Positions 26,728 to 35,566 of a stretch of 64,000 nt of DNA are shown here, piece by piece. The notes beneath the pieces were generated by a model. The model did not search any database. It was not told where the DNA came from and saw only the letters and a list, made by a program, of their open reading frames with translations. The DNA is from JAHDHW01 sp963793295. Lineage in GTDB: Bacteria; Bacteroidota; Bacteroidia; Chitinophagales; Saprospiraceae. The first letter of the stretch is position 1. The number at the start of each line of letters is the position of its first letter. Location: contig CAWBZX010000029.1 in the NCBI GenBank assembly GCA_963793295.1, positions 62,001 to 126,000 on the forward strand, given 5' to 3'. The position numbers and the translations under genes were made by a program.

Positions 26728-28425
26728 ATGAATAAAATTAAAGTACTTATGCTGGGGTGGGAATTTCCTCCTTTGATCAATGGTGGGCTAGGTATCGCAT
26801 GTTATGGTATTGCTAAAGCGATGTCAAAAGTGAGTGATCTGACGTTGATCCTTCCAAAGTCAAGTCCAGACACTTATCTGCAAAATGTTGAAATACTTGG
26901 GCTAAATAACATTGATGTAAAGGGTAAAATCACCTATAAAAAAGAGTACGAAGAAGCCATCAAAAAATATGAATCTTTTTCAAAAGTATATACGATCGCA
27001 ATGGAAGGGAAAACAGCGATTTATCCTTATGACTTGATGGAAACAGAAGCACCAAAGATTGATCAGCTAAAGACTGAAAGCCAAAAAGTTTCTTCTTCTG
27101 ATTTAACCTCATTGACAGGTGAAAGCCACGAGGTTGATCTTGGCCGATTTTCTTTGAATGAAATGTATGGAGAAGATGTAGAATACAAAGTATCTGAATA
27201 TGCAGATTATGTAGCCGCTTTGGCTTCTAATCTCGAGTTTGATATCATCCACGTACATGATTGGATGACGATGCTGGCAGGCTTAAAAGTAAAATATCAA
27301 AGTGGAAAACCTTTGGTTATTCATGCACATGCTTTGAGTTATGACCGCGCTGGACCTGATGCCAGAGGCTGGAATTACGATTTGGAAAAGTACGGTCTGG
27401 AAAACGCGGATGCTGTTATACCGGTTAGTTATTACACAGGAAAAGTGGTCGAAAAGCATTACGGCATCAATCCGACTAAGATATTTCCGGTTCATAATGG
27501 AATTGAGCCGGTGGAAGTATTTCATGTTAAAAAGGATTTTCCTGAGAAACTGGTTTTGTTTTTAGGAAGAATAACGGAGCAGAAAGGGCCGGAAATTTTT
27601 CTTGATATCGCTTCAAAAGTTATTGCTAAAAACGATAATGTCCGATTTGTAATGGCCGGTAATGGTGATCAATTGAAACGGATCATTGAAACCGGAGCCT
27701 ATCGAAAAGTTGGAAATAAGTTCCATTTTACTGGATTTTTAAACCGGGATAAAGTCAATAAGCTGTTGGCAATGGCCGATGTGTATTGTATGCCATCGGT
27801 TTCGGAGCCTTTCGGCCTTTCCGCAGTGGAAGCTGCACAATTTGGTATTCCTGCAGTGATATCCAAACAATCGGGCGCTGCTGAAGTGATGGATCACGCC
27901 CTCAAAGCTGATTTTTGGGATGTTGATTTGATGGCGAAGCAAATCAATGATCTTTTGCTCAATGAAGAAATTAGAAAAGAGGTAGTTGAAGGCACTTTTA
28001 AAGACATTGAAAGAGTAACCTGGGATCAGTCTGCAATTGGAATCCTCAAAGCTTACGAAGCTGTTTTAGGAAGGCCAATTCCTGTGGATGGCGATTCTGT
28101 ATCTCCTCAGACCAGTGCGAAAGTTAACGAAGTAATGGCTTCCCTTTCATCAGACATCGATTTGAAGGAATTTACAAATAATCCGAAAGATGAACTCACA
28201 AAAATAAAAGGGATCGATAAGGACGTCGAAACTATTTTAAACAAAGCAGGCATCTTTACCTGGGTAGATGTTGTCAATACCAAGAGCAGTGTTTTTAAGC
28301 AGATAGCTAAAAACGCCGCACCAACTGCTGAGCATGTTTCCACCTGGCAAAAACAGGCGCAACTGGCTTCCATAGGGGATTGGGAGCAACTGGAACAACT
28401 GCAAAAGAATCTTGAGAACAAATAA
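26728..28425 (+). CDS. Glycogen-synthase-like glycosyltransferase with C-terminal helix-hairpin-helix tail
   Basis: A 565-residue cytosolic enzyme. The start, VLMLGWEFPPLINGGLG, is the donor-binding loop of GT5/GT4 starch and glycogen synthases. HVHDWMTMLAG near 173, FLGRITEQKGPEIF near 276 and SVSEPFGLSAVEAAQFG near 353 (the E-x7-E motif) complete the GT-B fold. It probably transfers glucose from a nucleotide sugar to an alpha-glucan. Residues of about 490-560 form a separate domain (LTKIKGIDKDVETILNKAGI, then WVDVV and STWQKQAQLA) of the helix-hairpin-helix type found at the ends of several Bacteroidota proteins, which is unusual for a sugar transferase. The GH57-like gene follows after 20 bases, so an operon is likely. 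Confidence 0.88.
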   Translation: MNKIKVLMLGWEFPPLINGGLGIACYGIAKAMSKVSDLTLILPKSSPDTYLQNVEILGLNNIDVKGKITYKKEYEEAIKKYESFSKVYTIAMEGKTAIYPYDLMETEAPKIDQLKTESQKVSSSDLTSLTGESHEVDLGRFSLNEMYGEDVEYKVSEYADYVAALASNLEFDIIHVHDWMTMLAGLKVKYQSGKPLVIHAHALSYDRAGPDARGWNYDLEKYGLENADAVIPVSYYTGKVVEKHYGINPTKIFPVHNGIEPVEVFHVKKDFPEKLVLFLGRITEQKGPEIFLDIASKVIAKNDNVRFVMAGNGDQLKRIIETGAYRKVGNKFHFTGFLNRDKVNKLLAMADVYCMPSVSEPFGLSAVEAAQFGIPAVISKQSGAAEVMDHALKADFWDVDLMAKQINDLLLNEEIRKEVVEGTFKDIERVTWDQSAIGILKAYEAVLGRPIPVDGDSVSPQTSAKVNEVMASLSSDIDLKEFTNNPKDELTKIKGIDKDVETILNKAGIFTWVDVVNTKSSVFKQIAKNAAPTAEHVSTWQKQAQLASIGDWEQLEQLQKNLENK

Positions 28426-28445
28426 AACGCTATTAACACCTGACT

Positions 28446-29630
28446 ATGAAAAACGTCTGCCTCTACTTTAATCTTCATCAACCGAATCGACTAAAACCAT
28501 ATACCTTTTTTGAAATAGGAAAAGATCATTTTTATGAAAACGATGGATTGAATAAATCATTTCTGGATAAAATTTCATCGATCTGTTATCTTCCGATGAA
28601 TCAGATCATGATGGAAAATATCCGGAAACATGGCGAAAAATTTAAGGTGAGTTTGTCCTTGTCAGGGACTTTGATTGAACAAATGGAAGCGCATCGCCCG
28701 GATGTGCTGGCCTCTTTTATTGAACTGGCAAAAACCGGGCAAGTGGAATTTATCGGGCAAACTTATTATCACTCACTGAGTTATATTTATTCGCCGACTG
28801 AATTTGAACGGCAGGTCAAAAAACATATGGCTAAAGTTGAAGAGCATTTTGGAAAACGACCTACCGTGTTTCGGAACACAGGGATGATTTACAGCAATGA
28901 TTTGGCTGCACGGTTAGAAAAACTTGGGTTTAAAGGAGTTATGGCGGAAGGATTGGATAACTTTTTAAAAGGGCGTTCTTACAATTATTTGTATCGGGCT
29001 CCGAATGTCAAAAAAATAAAAACGGTATTAAAAAATTATAAGCTTTCAGCAGATATCACCCATCATTATAATGATCCCAAATGGAGTGAATATCCCCTTA
29101 CTGCAGAGAAACTAGCTAAATGGACTAGCAAGGAAAAGGGTGACTGTGTCAATATATTTATGCCATATGAAACATTCGGTCAGCATATCGATGTTTCCAC
29201 TGGCGTTTTTGATTTTATTAAAAAACTACCAACTGCTTTTATAGAAAATGGCTTGCAGTTTAAAACAGCAACTGAATTGGTAGATGAATTGGAAGTCAAA
29301 GATGTTTACGATATCCATGTTCCAGTATCATGGCGGGATTCTGAAAAAGACCTTTCTGCGTGGATGCGCAACGCGATGCAGCAAGAGGCACTTCAAAAGC
29401 TTTATGGACTGGAAGAGGTAGTCATCAACTCAAAAGATAAGGATCTGATTCATGTTTGGAGCAAATTACAGACTTCTGACCATTTCTATTACATGAGTAC
29501 AAAAGCCTTTGAAGATGGTGCAACGCGTGACTATCTAAGCCCTTACAGTTCTCCCTACGATGGATATATTTATTTTATGAATGCGCTGTCTGATTTGGAA
29601 ATTAGTTGCAAACAGAGAATGGCAGTGTAG
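28446..29630 (+). CDS. GH57 alpha-amylase-like protein lacking catalytic residues
   Basis: A 394-residue cytosolic protein with the GH57 conserved regions: NLHQPNRLKP near residue 9, VEFIGQTYYHSLSY near 98, FRNTGMIYSNDLA near 142 and FMPYETFGQH near 238. In active archaeal-type GH57 amylases the third region reads FRNTELIY, whose Glu is the nucleophile, and the fourth FMDYETFG, whose Asp is the acid. Here they are Gly and Pro, so both catalytic residues appear to be lost. A subgroup of such amylase-like proteins is known in Bacteroides. It may bind or help shape glucan rather than cut it. It follows the glycogen-synthase-like gene by 20 bases. Confidence 0.85.
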   Translation: MKNVCLYFNLHQPNRLKPYTFFEIGKDHFYENDGLNKSFLDKISSICYLPMNQIMMENIRKHGEKFKVSLSLSGTLIEQMEAHRPDVLASFIELAKTGQVEFIGQTYYHSLSYIYSPTEFERQVKKHMAKVEEHFGKRPTVFRNTGMIYSNDLAARLEKLGFKGVMAEGLDNFLKGRSYNYLYRAPNVKKIKTVLKNYKLSADITHHYNDPKWSEYPLTAEKLAKWTSKEKGDCVNIFMPYETFGQHIDVSTGVFDFIKKLPTAFIENGLQFKTATELVDELEVKDVYDIHVPVSWRDSEKDLSAWMRNAMQQEALQKLYGLEEVVINSKDKDLIHVWSKLQTSDHFYYMSTKAFEDGATRDYLSPYSSPYDGYIYFMNALSDLEISCKQRMAV

Positions 29631-29671
29631 CGTTTAGGTTACACTTGATGGCAAACTCATTTTTTTCGATT

Positions 29672-31681
29672 TTATTCCACTCTCTTCAAAACCAAAGCTG
29701 TTCGATTTGGAATATAAATTTGAAGCTGTGCATTTCTATCATCGCCTGTTGATTGATAAGTAAGTTTTTCGTCGATCCGACCATGTCCTCCAAATCTTTC
29801 ATTATCGGAATTTAAGACTATCGTGTAATTGCCTGGATTTGGGACAGAAAACCGATAATCAGGAATGGAGTGATTTGCATGAAAATTAAAAATGAAGATA
29901 TAATTCCCCCTTTCAAAAACAATCACCTTATTTGAAGCATCCATATTCAGTTGCTTGGCAAGTGGAGCGGACAATATCTTCCCTTCTTTAATGCAATGGA
30001 TCATGGCCTGATCAAAGTTGTTAAACCATTCGTATTTCAATTTAGGATTATCAACTAATGACCATTGGCGGCGTGCATATTTGTAGCTCCAGTCGTTTCC
30101 TTCCCTTGGGAAATCAATCCATTCCGGATGCCCAAATTCATTGCCGATAAAATTCAAATATCCTTCACCACCTAAGGAAATAGTGAAAAGACGGATCATT
30201 TTATGTAAAGCAATTCCACGATCAATGATTAAATTCTGATCATCTTTTTTCATGTGCCAGTACATCTCTTTGTCCATCAACCAAAAGGCAGTTGTTTTGT
30301 CTCCGACCATGGCCTGATCATGAGATTCGGCATAAGCGATTGTTTTTTCTCTGTAGCGGCGATTATTTAAAGTACTCCATAATTCGTGAATATTCCAGTC
30401 TTCATCTTTGCTGTGCTTCAAAAGCTTAATCCAATAATCAGGAATACCCATGCCGAGACGGTAATCAAAACCTACTCCTCCGCTTTCTGCGGGTTGGCAG
30501 AGTCCAGGCATACCGCTCATATCTTCTGCAATGGAAAGCGCATTTGGATTGAGGTGGTGGATCAGCTCATTGGCGAGTTGAAGGAAAAGCACAGCATCCG
30601 AATCCACCCCTTCTTTAAAATATTTATCGTAATGATCAAAAGCTACGAAATTTCCATGATGGTGATACAACATGGAAGTTACTCCGTCAAAGCGGAAACC
30701 ATCGAAGTGAAAATCAGTCATCCAATAATGAAGGTTGGACAATAAAAACCGACGGACTTCATTTTTTTCATAATTGAACAATTTAGAATCCCAGGATTCA
30801 TGGTAACCCCTTCCGCCTTCATGAAAATACTGGTGTCCGGAGCCATCAAAGTCATTCAATCCATCATCAATATTCTTGACCGCATGTGAATGGATCACGT
30901 CGAGGATCACGGCAATACCCAATTCATGGGCCTTGTTGATTAGAAATTTCAAATCTTCAGGCGTTCCAAAACGCGAAGAAGGCGCAAAATAATTAGAAAC
31001 ATGATAACCAAACGATCCATAGTATGGATGCTCCTGAATCGCCATCATCTGGATGCAGTTGTATCCCAAAGCGTGGATGCGTGGCAATACATTTTCCGCA
31101 AATTCGAGATAGGTGCCAACACCTTCTTTTTCCTGGGCCATTCCAACATGGCACTCATAAATCAAAGGGCCAGTAGCAGCATCCAATTTAAATTTGCTGT
31201 CGGTCCATTCAAAAGGCTGCTCCGGATTCCAGATTTGTCCGTCAAAGACATGTGTTTCCGGATCTTGAACCGCTCTGGTGATATATGCAGGAATCCGGGT
31301 TCTTTTGTTATTATTTGAATGAACGATAATTTTTATGTTTTGCCCATGCTTTAAAAGCGGGCCGTTTTCATCATCTGGTAAAAAGATCTCCCAGATTCCT
31401 TCGCGCTTTTTAAGCAAAGGGTGACTTTCAGTGTTCCAATTGTTGAAATCACCAAAAAGAAACAACTGCTGCGCTGCTGGTGCCCACTCGCGGTAGTACC
31501 AGCCTTTTTTACTTTTCTCGTAATGAAAACCTAAATAATGGTGAAAAGAAGCGTAATTTTTTAAACTACCGTACTCCTCTTCAATCCAGATTTTTGTGTT
31601 TTGAAAATTTTCGAATCGCTTTCGGATTTCGTTTTCGTATGGAGTCAGCCAGGGATCGTCTTGTATAATTTGGAAAGTCAT
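29672..31681 (-). CDS. glgB: 1,4-alpha-glucan branching enzyme, GH13_8 (eukaryote-like)
   Basis: A 669-residue enzyme that makes alpha-1,6 branches in glycogen. It has an N-terminal CBM48-like domain (FHYLGFHYEKSKKGWYYREW landmark near 45-65; GDFNNWN near 76) and a GH13 barrel with DVIHSHAVKN near 260, FDGFRFDGVTSML near 330 (nucleophile Asp), LSIAEDMSGMPG near 385 (acid Glu) and AESHDQAMVGDKT near 455. The short N-terminus and these motif variants match the eukaryote-like subfamily 8 rather than the E. coli type. It converges on the GH57-like gene with 41 bases between stops, closing the alpha-glucan locus. Confidence 0.93.
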   Translation of the reverse strand: MTFQIIQDDPWLTPYENEIRKRFENFQNTKIWIEEEYGSLKNYASFHHYLGFHYEKSKKGWYYREWAPAAQQLFLFGDFNNWNTESHPLLKKREGIWEIFLPDDENGPLLKHGQNIKIIVHSNNNKRTRIPAYITRAVQDPETHVFDGQIWNPEQPFEWTDSKFKLDAATGPLIYECHVGMAQEKEGVGTYLEFAENVLPRIHALGYNCIQMMAIQEHPYYGSFGYHVSNYFAPSSRFGTPEDLKFLINKAHELGIAVILDVIHSHAVKNIDDGLNDFDGSGHQYFHEGGRGYHESWDSKLFNYEKNEVRRFLLSNLHYWMTDFHFDGFRFDGVTSMLYHHHGNFVAFDHYDKYFKEGVDSDAVLFLQLANELIHHLNPNALSIAEDMSGMPGLCQPAESGGVGFDYRLGMGIPDYWIKLLKHSKDEDWNIHELWSTLNNRRYREKTIAYAESHDQAMVGDKTTAFWLMDKEMYWHMKKDDQNLIIDRGIALHKMIRLFTISLGGEGYLNFIGNEFGHPEWIDFPREGNDWSYKYARRQWSLVDNPKLKYEWFNNFDQAMIHCIKEGKILSAPLAKQLNMDASNKVIVFERGNYIFIFNFHANHSIPDYRFSVPNPGNYTIVLNSDNERFGGHGRIDEKLTYQSTGDDRNAQLQIYIPNRTALVLKRVE

Positions 31682-31852
31682 TCGTTTCGTCTTATCTCAG
31701 AGTTAGGTTTGTTTAATTTTTATAAAATTAATAAACTGGCGATCATTCCAAGAGAAATTACATTTTTTCTTTAATTCAAATTGTTTGGTGAATATTTTTA
31801 TCTTCGACAGAGAATGTTTTCTTTGATCAATGACTACTAAAATTCTTTGAAA

Positions 31853-32662
31853 ATGGCCACAATAAATATCAACGGGTGCAATTATTTTTATGCAATACAG
31901 GGGTCAGGAAGTGAAACCATTGTCTTTTCTCACGGCCTTTTGTGGAGTGGTAAAATGTTTGACAAGCAAGTGGCTCAATTGAAAGATCGATACCGAATTG
32001 TGACTTATGACCATCGTGGACAAGGGCAAACTGAAGTGACAGAAGGAGGTTACGAAATGGATAATTTGTATGAGGATGCCGTTCAGTTAATTGAAAAACT
32101 AAAGCTTGGCAAAGTTCATTTTGCCGGACTTTCAATGGGTGGATTTGTAGGATTGCGTTTGGCGTCGAGAAGACCGGATTTGATCAAATCGCTGGTTTTG
32201 ATGGAAACTACCGCGCAAGATGAACCCAATAAATTGAAATATTGGTTTTTAAATACAATCGTAAAACTGATAAATATCAAAGTGGTTACTAAGCCGGTCA
32301 TGAATATCATGTTTAGTGAAAAGTTTTTGAATGATGAAACTCGAGCAGAGGATCGGGAAAAATGTAAAAATGAATTGCAAAGTCTCCCGAAAACCATCGT
32401 TCGTGCCGTTGAAGGAGTGATCAACCGAAAAGGAGTAGAAGCCGAACTTGAAAACATCAAATGTCCCACGCTGATTATAGTCGGAACTCAGGATAAAGCT
32501 ACGGTTCCTGCGAAGGCAAAATTTATGCATTCGAAGATTCCTCATTCCGTTTTGAAATATATCGAAGGAGGAGGGCATACCGGAAGCATTGAAGAACCAG
32601 AACAGTTCAACAAATATTTAGATGAATTTTATAAATCAATTGCGCTGAAGGAAAAAGTTTAA
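31853..32662 (+). CDS. Alpha/beta hydrolase, 3-oxoadipate enol-lactonase-like
   Basis: A 269-residue cytosolic hydrolase. The oxyanion hole motif FSHGLLWSG is near 26, the nucleophile elbow GLSMGG near 92-97, and the charge-relay Asp and His lie in VGTQDKATVP near 210 and GGGHTGSIEEP near 240. A helical cap domain sits between about 130 and 190. Its substrate cannot be assigned; the closest general resemblance is to enol-lactonase and haloperoxidase-like members. ATG 31853 was chosen over an in-frame TTG six bases upstream. It is divergent from the branching enzyme gene and followed after 57 bases by the YdeI-like gene. Confidence 0.88.
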   Translation: MATININGCNYFYAIQGSGSETIVFSHGLLWSGKMFDKQVAQLKDRYRIVTYDHRGQGQTEVTEGGYEMDNLYEDAVQLIEKLKLGKVHFAGLSMGGFVGLRLASRRPDLIKSLVLMETTAQDEPNKLKYWFLNTIVKLINIKVVTKPVMNIMFSEKFLNDETRAEDREKCKNELQSLPKTIVRAVEGVINRKGVEAELENIKCPTLIIVGTQDKATVPAKAKFMHSKIPHSVLKYIEGGGHTGSIEEPEQFNKYLDEFYKSIALKEKV

Positions 32663-32719
32663 CATCTTGTCCTTTTTAGCCAGAAAAGGCCTCATTTCTA
32701 ATCTTTCAAAAAAAGAAAA

Positions 32720-33295
32720 ATGGATGTAAAGTTTTTCGCCACACCTGATGAATTTCGCCAGTGGCTGGAAAAAAATCATAAAGACTTTTCGGAACAATGG
32801 GTTGGCTTTTATAAAGTGAAATCAGGCATTCCGAGTATAACCTGGTCACAGTCGGTTGACGAGGCGCTATGCTACGGCTGGATTGACGGACTTCGCAAAT
32901 CGATTGATGAGAAAAGTTATAAAATAAGATTCACTCCTCGTAAACCGAAAAGTATCTGGAGCGCCGTAAATATTCAGAAAATAGCTGAGTTGACAAAGTT
33001 GGGAAAAATGAAGCCTGCAGGTATGGAAGCTTTTAAAAAATTGGACGAGAAAAATTTAAAAGCATATTCTTTTGAACAAGAAAAGATCGACCTCGATAAA
33101 GCTTTTGAGCAAAAAATAAAAGCGAATAAAAAAGCCTGGGCCTACTTTCAAGCTTTACCGCCATCAGCCAAAAAACCATCGATCCATTGGGTGATGAGTG
33201 CCAAAAGAGAAGACACCCAGTTGCGGAGGTTAGAGACTTTGATTCAAAGCTCGGAGGAAGGATTGAGAATTCCTCCCTTAAGACGAAGCAAGTAA
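32720..33295 (+). CDS. YdeI/OmpD-associated family protein
   Basis: A 191-residue soluble protein with the family marks WLEKNHKDFSEQWVGFYKV near 14-32, SVDEALCYGWIDGLRKSID near 45-63, and RFTPRKPKSIWSAVNIQKIA near 72-91 (family landmarks). The C-terminal part WAYFQALPPSAKKPSIHWV is also typical. The family is linked to bacteriocin or antimicrobial peptide tolerance in Salmonella, but its biochemical role is not firm. The length fits. It lies downstream of the alpha/beta hydrolase on the same strand and may share its transcript. Confidence 0.88.
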   Translation: MDVKFFATPDEFRQWLEKNHKDFSEQWVGFYKVKSGIPSITWSQSVDEALCYGWIDGLRKSIDEKSYKIRFTPRKPKSIWSAVNIQKIAELTKLGKMKPAGMEAFKKLDEKNLKAYSFEQEKIDLDKAFEQKIKANKKAWAYFQALPPSAKKPSIHWVMSAKREDTQLRRLETLIQSSEEGLRIPPLRRSK

Positions 33296-33390
33296 GAATC
33301 TAAATTGTTGAAACTATTTATACTATCGACAGTTTCACAGATTACGGAAAGAATACCGGTAAAAAAATATTAGTGAAAGCGAAAAGCTCA

Positions 33391-34263
33391 ATGTCATCCA
33401 ATAAAAAACAAGCAATCAAAACCATTTACCTAAGTATTTTTGGAAATTTAGGTTTGGCGATCATAAAAGGTATCACGGGTTATTTTGGGAATTCTTACGC
33501 ATTGATCGCGGATGCGATTGAGTCTACCTCAGATATTTTTTCCTCGATTTTGGTTTTATTTGGATTAAAATATGCAACGAAACCCGCCGATGACGATCAC
33601 CCTTACGGTCATGGAAGAGCAGAACCCTTGATCACTTTTTTGATCGTTGGGTTTTTGGTGATATCGGCGACGGTTATCATTTTTCAAAGTATCCAACACA
33701 TCATCACGCCTCATCAATCGCCCGAATCTTATACTTTGGTAGTACTCGGAATAATCATTTTGATAAAAGAAATATTTTATCGGGTTATCAGTAAAAAAAG
33801 CAAAGAAACGAAAAGTTCTGCTTTGGAAGCGGATGCCTGGCATCACAGGAGTGATGCGATCACTTCGATAGCTGCCTTTGTAGGTATTTCGATTGCACTG
33901 ATTTTTGGCGAAGGCTACGAAACCGCAGATGATTGGGCAGCACTTGTAGCAGCAGGCTTTATTTATTACAACAGTTATTTAATTTTCAGGCCTGCTCTTG
34001 GTGAGATCATGGACGAGCATTTGCACGATGATTTAGTTGTCGAGATACGACAACTTGCCAAAAAAGTTGATGGCGTTGTGGATACCGAAAAGTGTTTTAT
34101 CCGAAAAACCGGAATGACCTTTTGGGTAGATTTGCACTTAATTGTTGATGGAAACCTAACGGTAAAAGAAGGCCATGAAATCGCTCATAATGTAAAAGAT
34201 ACCATCAGAAATGAACTTCCCGAAATCGCTGAAGTCCTGATGCACGTTGAACCAGATGATTGA
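33391..34263 (+). CDS. Cation diffusion facilitator (CDF) transporter
   Basis: A 290-residue inner-membrane protein with about six helices: LSIFGNLGLAIIKGITGYFG near 15, ALIADAIESTSDIFSSILVL near 37 with metal-binding Asp residues, DDHPYGHGRAEPL near 70, and EADAWHHRSDAITS near 150, which provides the second set of His/Asp ligands. A cytosolic C-terminal domain (about 205-290) with LHLIVDGNLTVKEGHEIAH completes the family. It exports Zn2+, Fe2+ or similar divalent ions using protons. The HHRSD motif is as in Zn/Fe transporters; the exact metal is not known. ATG 33391 is preferred to an in-frame GTG at 33373. Confidence 0.9.
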   Translation: MSSNKKQAIKTIYLSIFGNLGLAIIKGITGYFGNSYALIADAIESTSDIFSSILVLFGLKYATKPADDDHPYGHGRAEPLITFLIVGFLVISATVIIFQSIQHIITPHQSPESYTLVVLGIIILIKEIFYRVISKKSKETKSSALEADAWHHRSDAITSIAAFVGISIALIFGEGYETADDWAALVAAGFIYYNSYLIFRPALGEIMDEHLHDDLVVEIRQLAKKVDGVVDTEKCFIRKTGMTFWVDLHLIVDGNLTVKEGHEIAHNVKDTIRNELPEIAEVLMHVEPDD

Positions 34264-34299
34264 CAGAAAATCTAACTATTAAGGTTTCTTTACCCATTT

Positions 34300-35103
34300 T
34301 TACATTCCCAAAACAGCAGGATTCAAGCCCATATTTGAGAATCCACCATCGTGATAAAGGTTTTGCATGGTCACCATTTTTGTAAAATCGGAAAACATAG
34401 CTACACAATAATCAGCACAAGCTTCTGCTGATGCATTACCAAGGGGAGACATTTTATCAGCATAATCGAAAAATTCTTTGAATCCTTTTACGCCGCTTCC
34501 TGCTGTTGTCCAGGTTGGAGATTGCGAAATAGTATTGACGCGTACATTTTTCAGGGTTCCAAAATGATAGCCAAAACTACGGGCAAATGACTCCAACAAA
34601 GCTTTGGATTCCGCCATTTCGTTGTAATCAGGGAAAACACGCTGCGAGGCGATATAAGTCAGCGCCAGGATCGATCCCCAGTCGTTTACTGCATCAAGTT
34701 TCAAAAGCGTTTGCATCATTTTATGGAAAGAGATCGCAGAGATATCAAATGTTTTCTGCATCCAATCGTATTTAATATCTGTGTATTGGCGGTTTTTACG
34801 GACGTTGAGAGACATGCCGATGGAGTGGAGCGCGAAGTCGAGTTTGCCACCCATTATTTCCATGGATTTTGTAAAAAGATTTTCCAAATCCTCTTCGCTG
34901 GTAGCATCTGCCGGAATGACTTCAGCATTAAGTTTATCGGCCAATTCCTGGATTTTTCCAAAACGCATCGCAACCGGTGCATTGGTCAGTACGATTTGAG
35001 CACCTTCTTCCACACAGTGCTCTGCGACTTTCCATGCGATCGACTGCTCGTCTAATGCGCCAAAAATAACTCCTTTTTTTCCCGCTAGTAAGTTGTTTGC
35101 CAT
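34300..35103 (-). CDS. fabI: Enoyl-[acyl-carrier-protein] reductase (NADH)
   Basis: A 267-residue cytosolic enzyme that performs the last reduction in each cycle of type II fatty acid synthesis. It has the FabI nucleotide-binding start KKGVIFGALDEQSIAWKVAE and DFALHSIGMS near 95, plus the catalytic Tyr-x6-Lys motif YNEMAESK at about 160-167, with an extra SPTWTTAGSGVKGF near 200 and CADYCVAMFSDFTKMVTMQ near the end. This is the typical triclosan-target enzyme. The length is standard. The gene appears to stand alone; the following spacer carries an imperfect inverted repeat. Confidence 0.95.
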   Translation of the reverse strand: MANNLLAGKKGVIFGALDEQSIAWKVAEHCVEEGAQIVLTNAPVAMRFGKIQELADKLNAEVIPADATSEEDLENLFTKSMEIMGGKLDFALHSIGMSLNVRKNRQYTDIKYDWMQKTFDISAISFHKMMQTLLKLDAVNDWGSILALTYIASQRVFPDYNEMAESKALLESFARSFGYHFGTLKNVRVNTISQSPTWTTAGSGVKGFKEFFDYADKMSPLGNASAEACADYCVAMFSDFTKMVTMQNLYHDGGFSNMGLNPAVLGM

Positions 35104-35227
35104 AGTTTGTAAGTTTCTGGTTTAAAATTGTAAAGTGGTTAGAAAGTTATGTAGTTAGTGGGTGAAAAATAAATGTCCAGCCTTCTAATTCACTAACTAT
35201 ATTACCACCTTACTCACTATTCTTTGA

Positions 35228-35566
35228 TTATATTTCCTCCACTATCGATTCTCCTTTTGACTGATCACCGCTGGTCCATTGCCAGGATTCATGTAATCGA
35301 ATGCGTCCATCATCAAGGAGTTCCGGTTTGGATATACACTTTCCGGTTTTCAAATCTCCGGTTTCACTTACCTGTTGATAACGCATATCCAAATTTCCAT
35401 TGCGATCCATGCTTGCGACTAAATTGCCAAAGGTAATATTTCCTCCTTTATAAGTTGCCCAAACCACATTTCCTTCCTGCCAATAATGAAATATCGTATC
35501 CCCGGAAACTTCTCCATTAGCTGTGTTTTCGATACTTCTGAACCGTTTGTTGTTGTAATCGATCAT
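35228..35566 (-). CDS. Conserved small beta-rich protein (often labelled N-acetylglutamate synthase-like)
   Basis: A 112-residue soluble protein built of repeated beta-strands: RFRSIENTANGEVSGDTIFH, YWQEGNVVWATYKGGNITFG, then LLDDGRIRLHESWQWTSGD. Its relatives are common in Bacteroidota and are often annotated as N-acetylglutamate synthase, but nothing in the sequence resembles the GNAT or amino-acid-kinase folds, so that name is doubtful. Its start overlaps the recN stop by four bases (ATGA), so the two genes are probably co-translated. The function is unknown. Confidence 0.75.
   Translation of the reverse strand: MIDYNNKRFRSIENTANGEVSGDTIFHYWQEGNVVWATYKGGNITFGNLVASMDRNGNLDMRYQQVSETGDLKTGKCISKPELLDDGRIRLHESWQWTSGDQSKGESIVEEI

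Noticed and set aside
30386..30745. A 119-codon plus-strand frame opposite the branching enzyme
   Set aside because: It is antisense to a gene with all GH13 catalytic motifs; such frames are by-products of codon use.
35228..35566. N-acetylglutamate synthase function for the 112-residue protein
   Set aside because: The name is common for relatives in databases, but the short beta-rich sequence has neither a GNAT nor an amino-acid-kinase fold.
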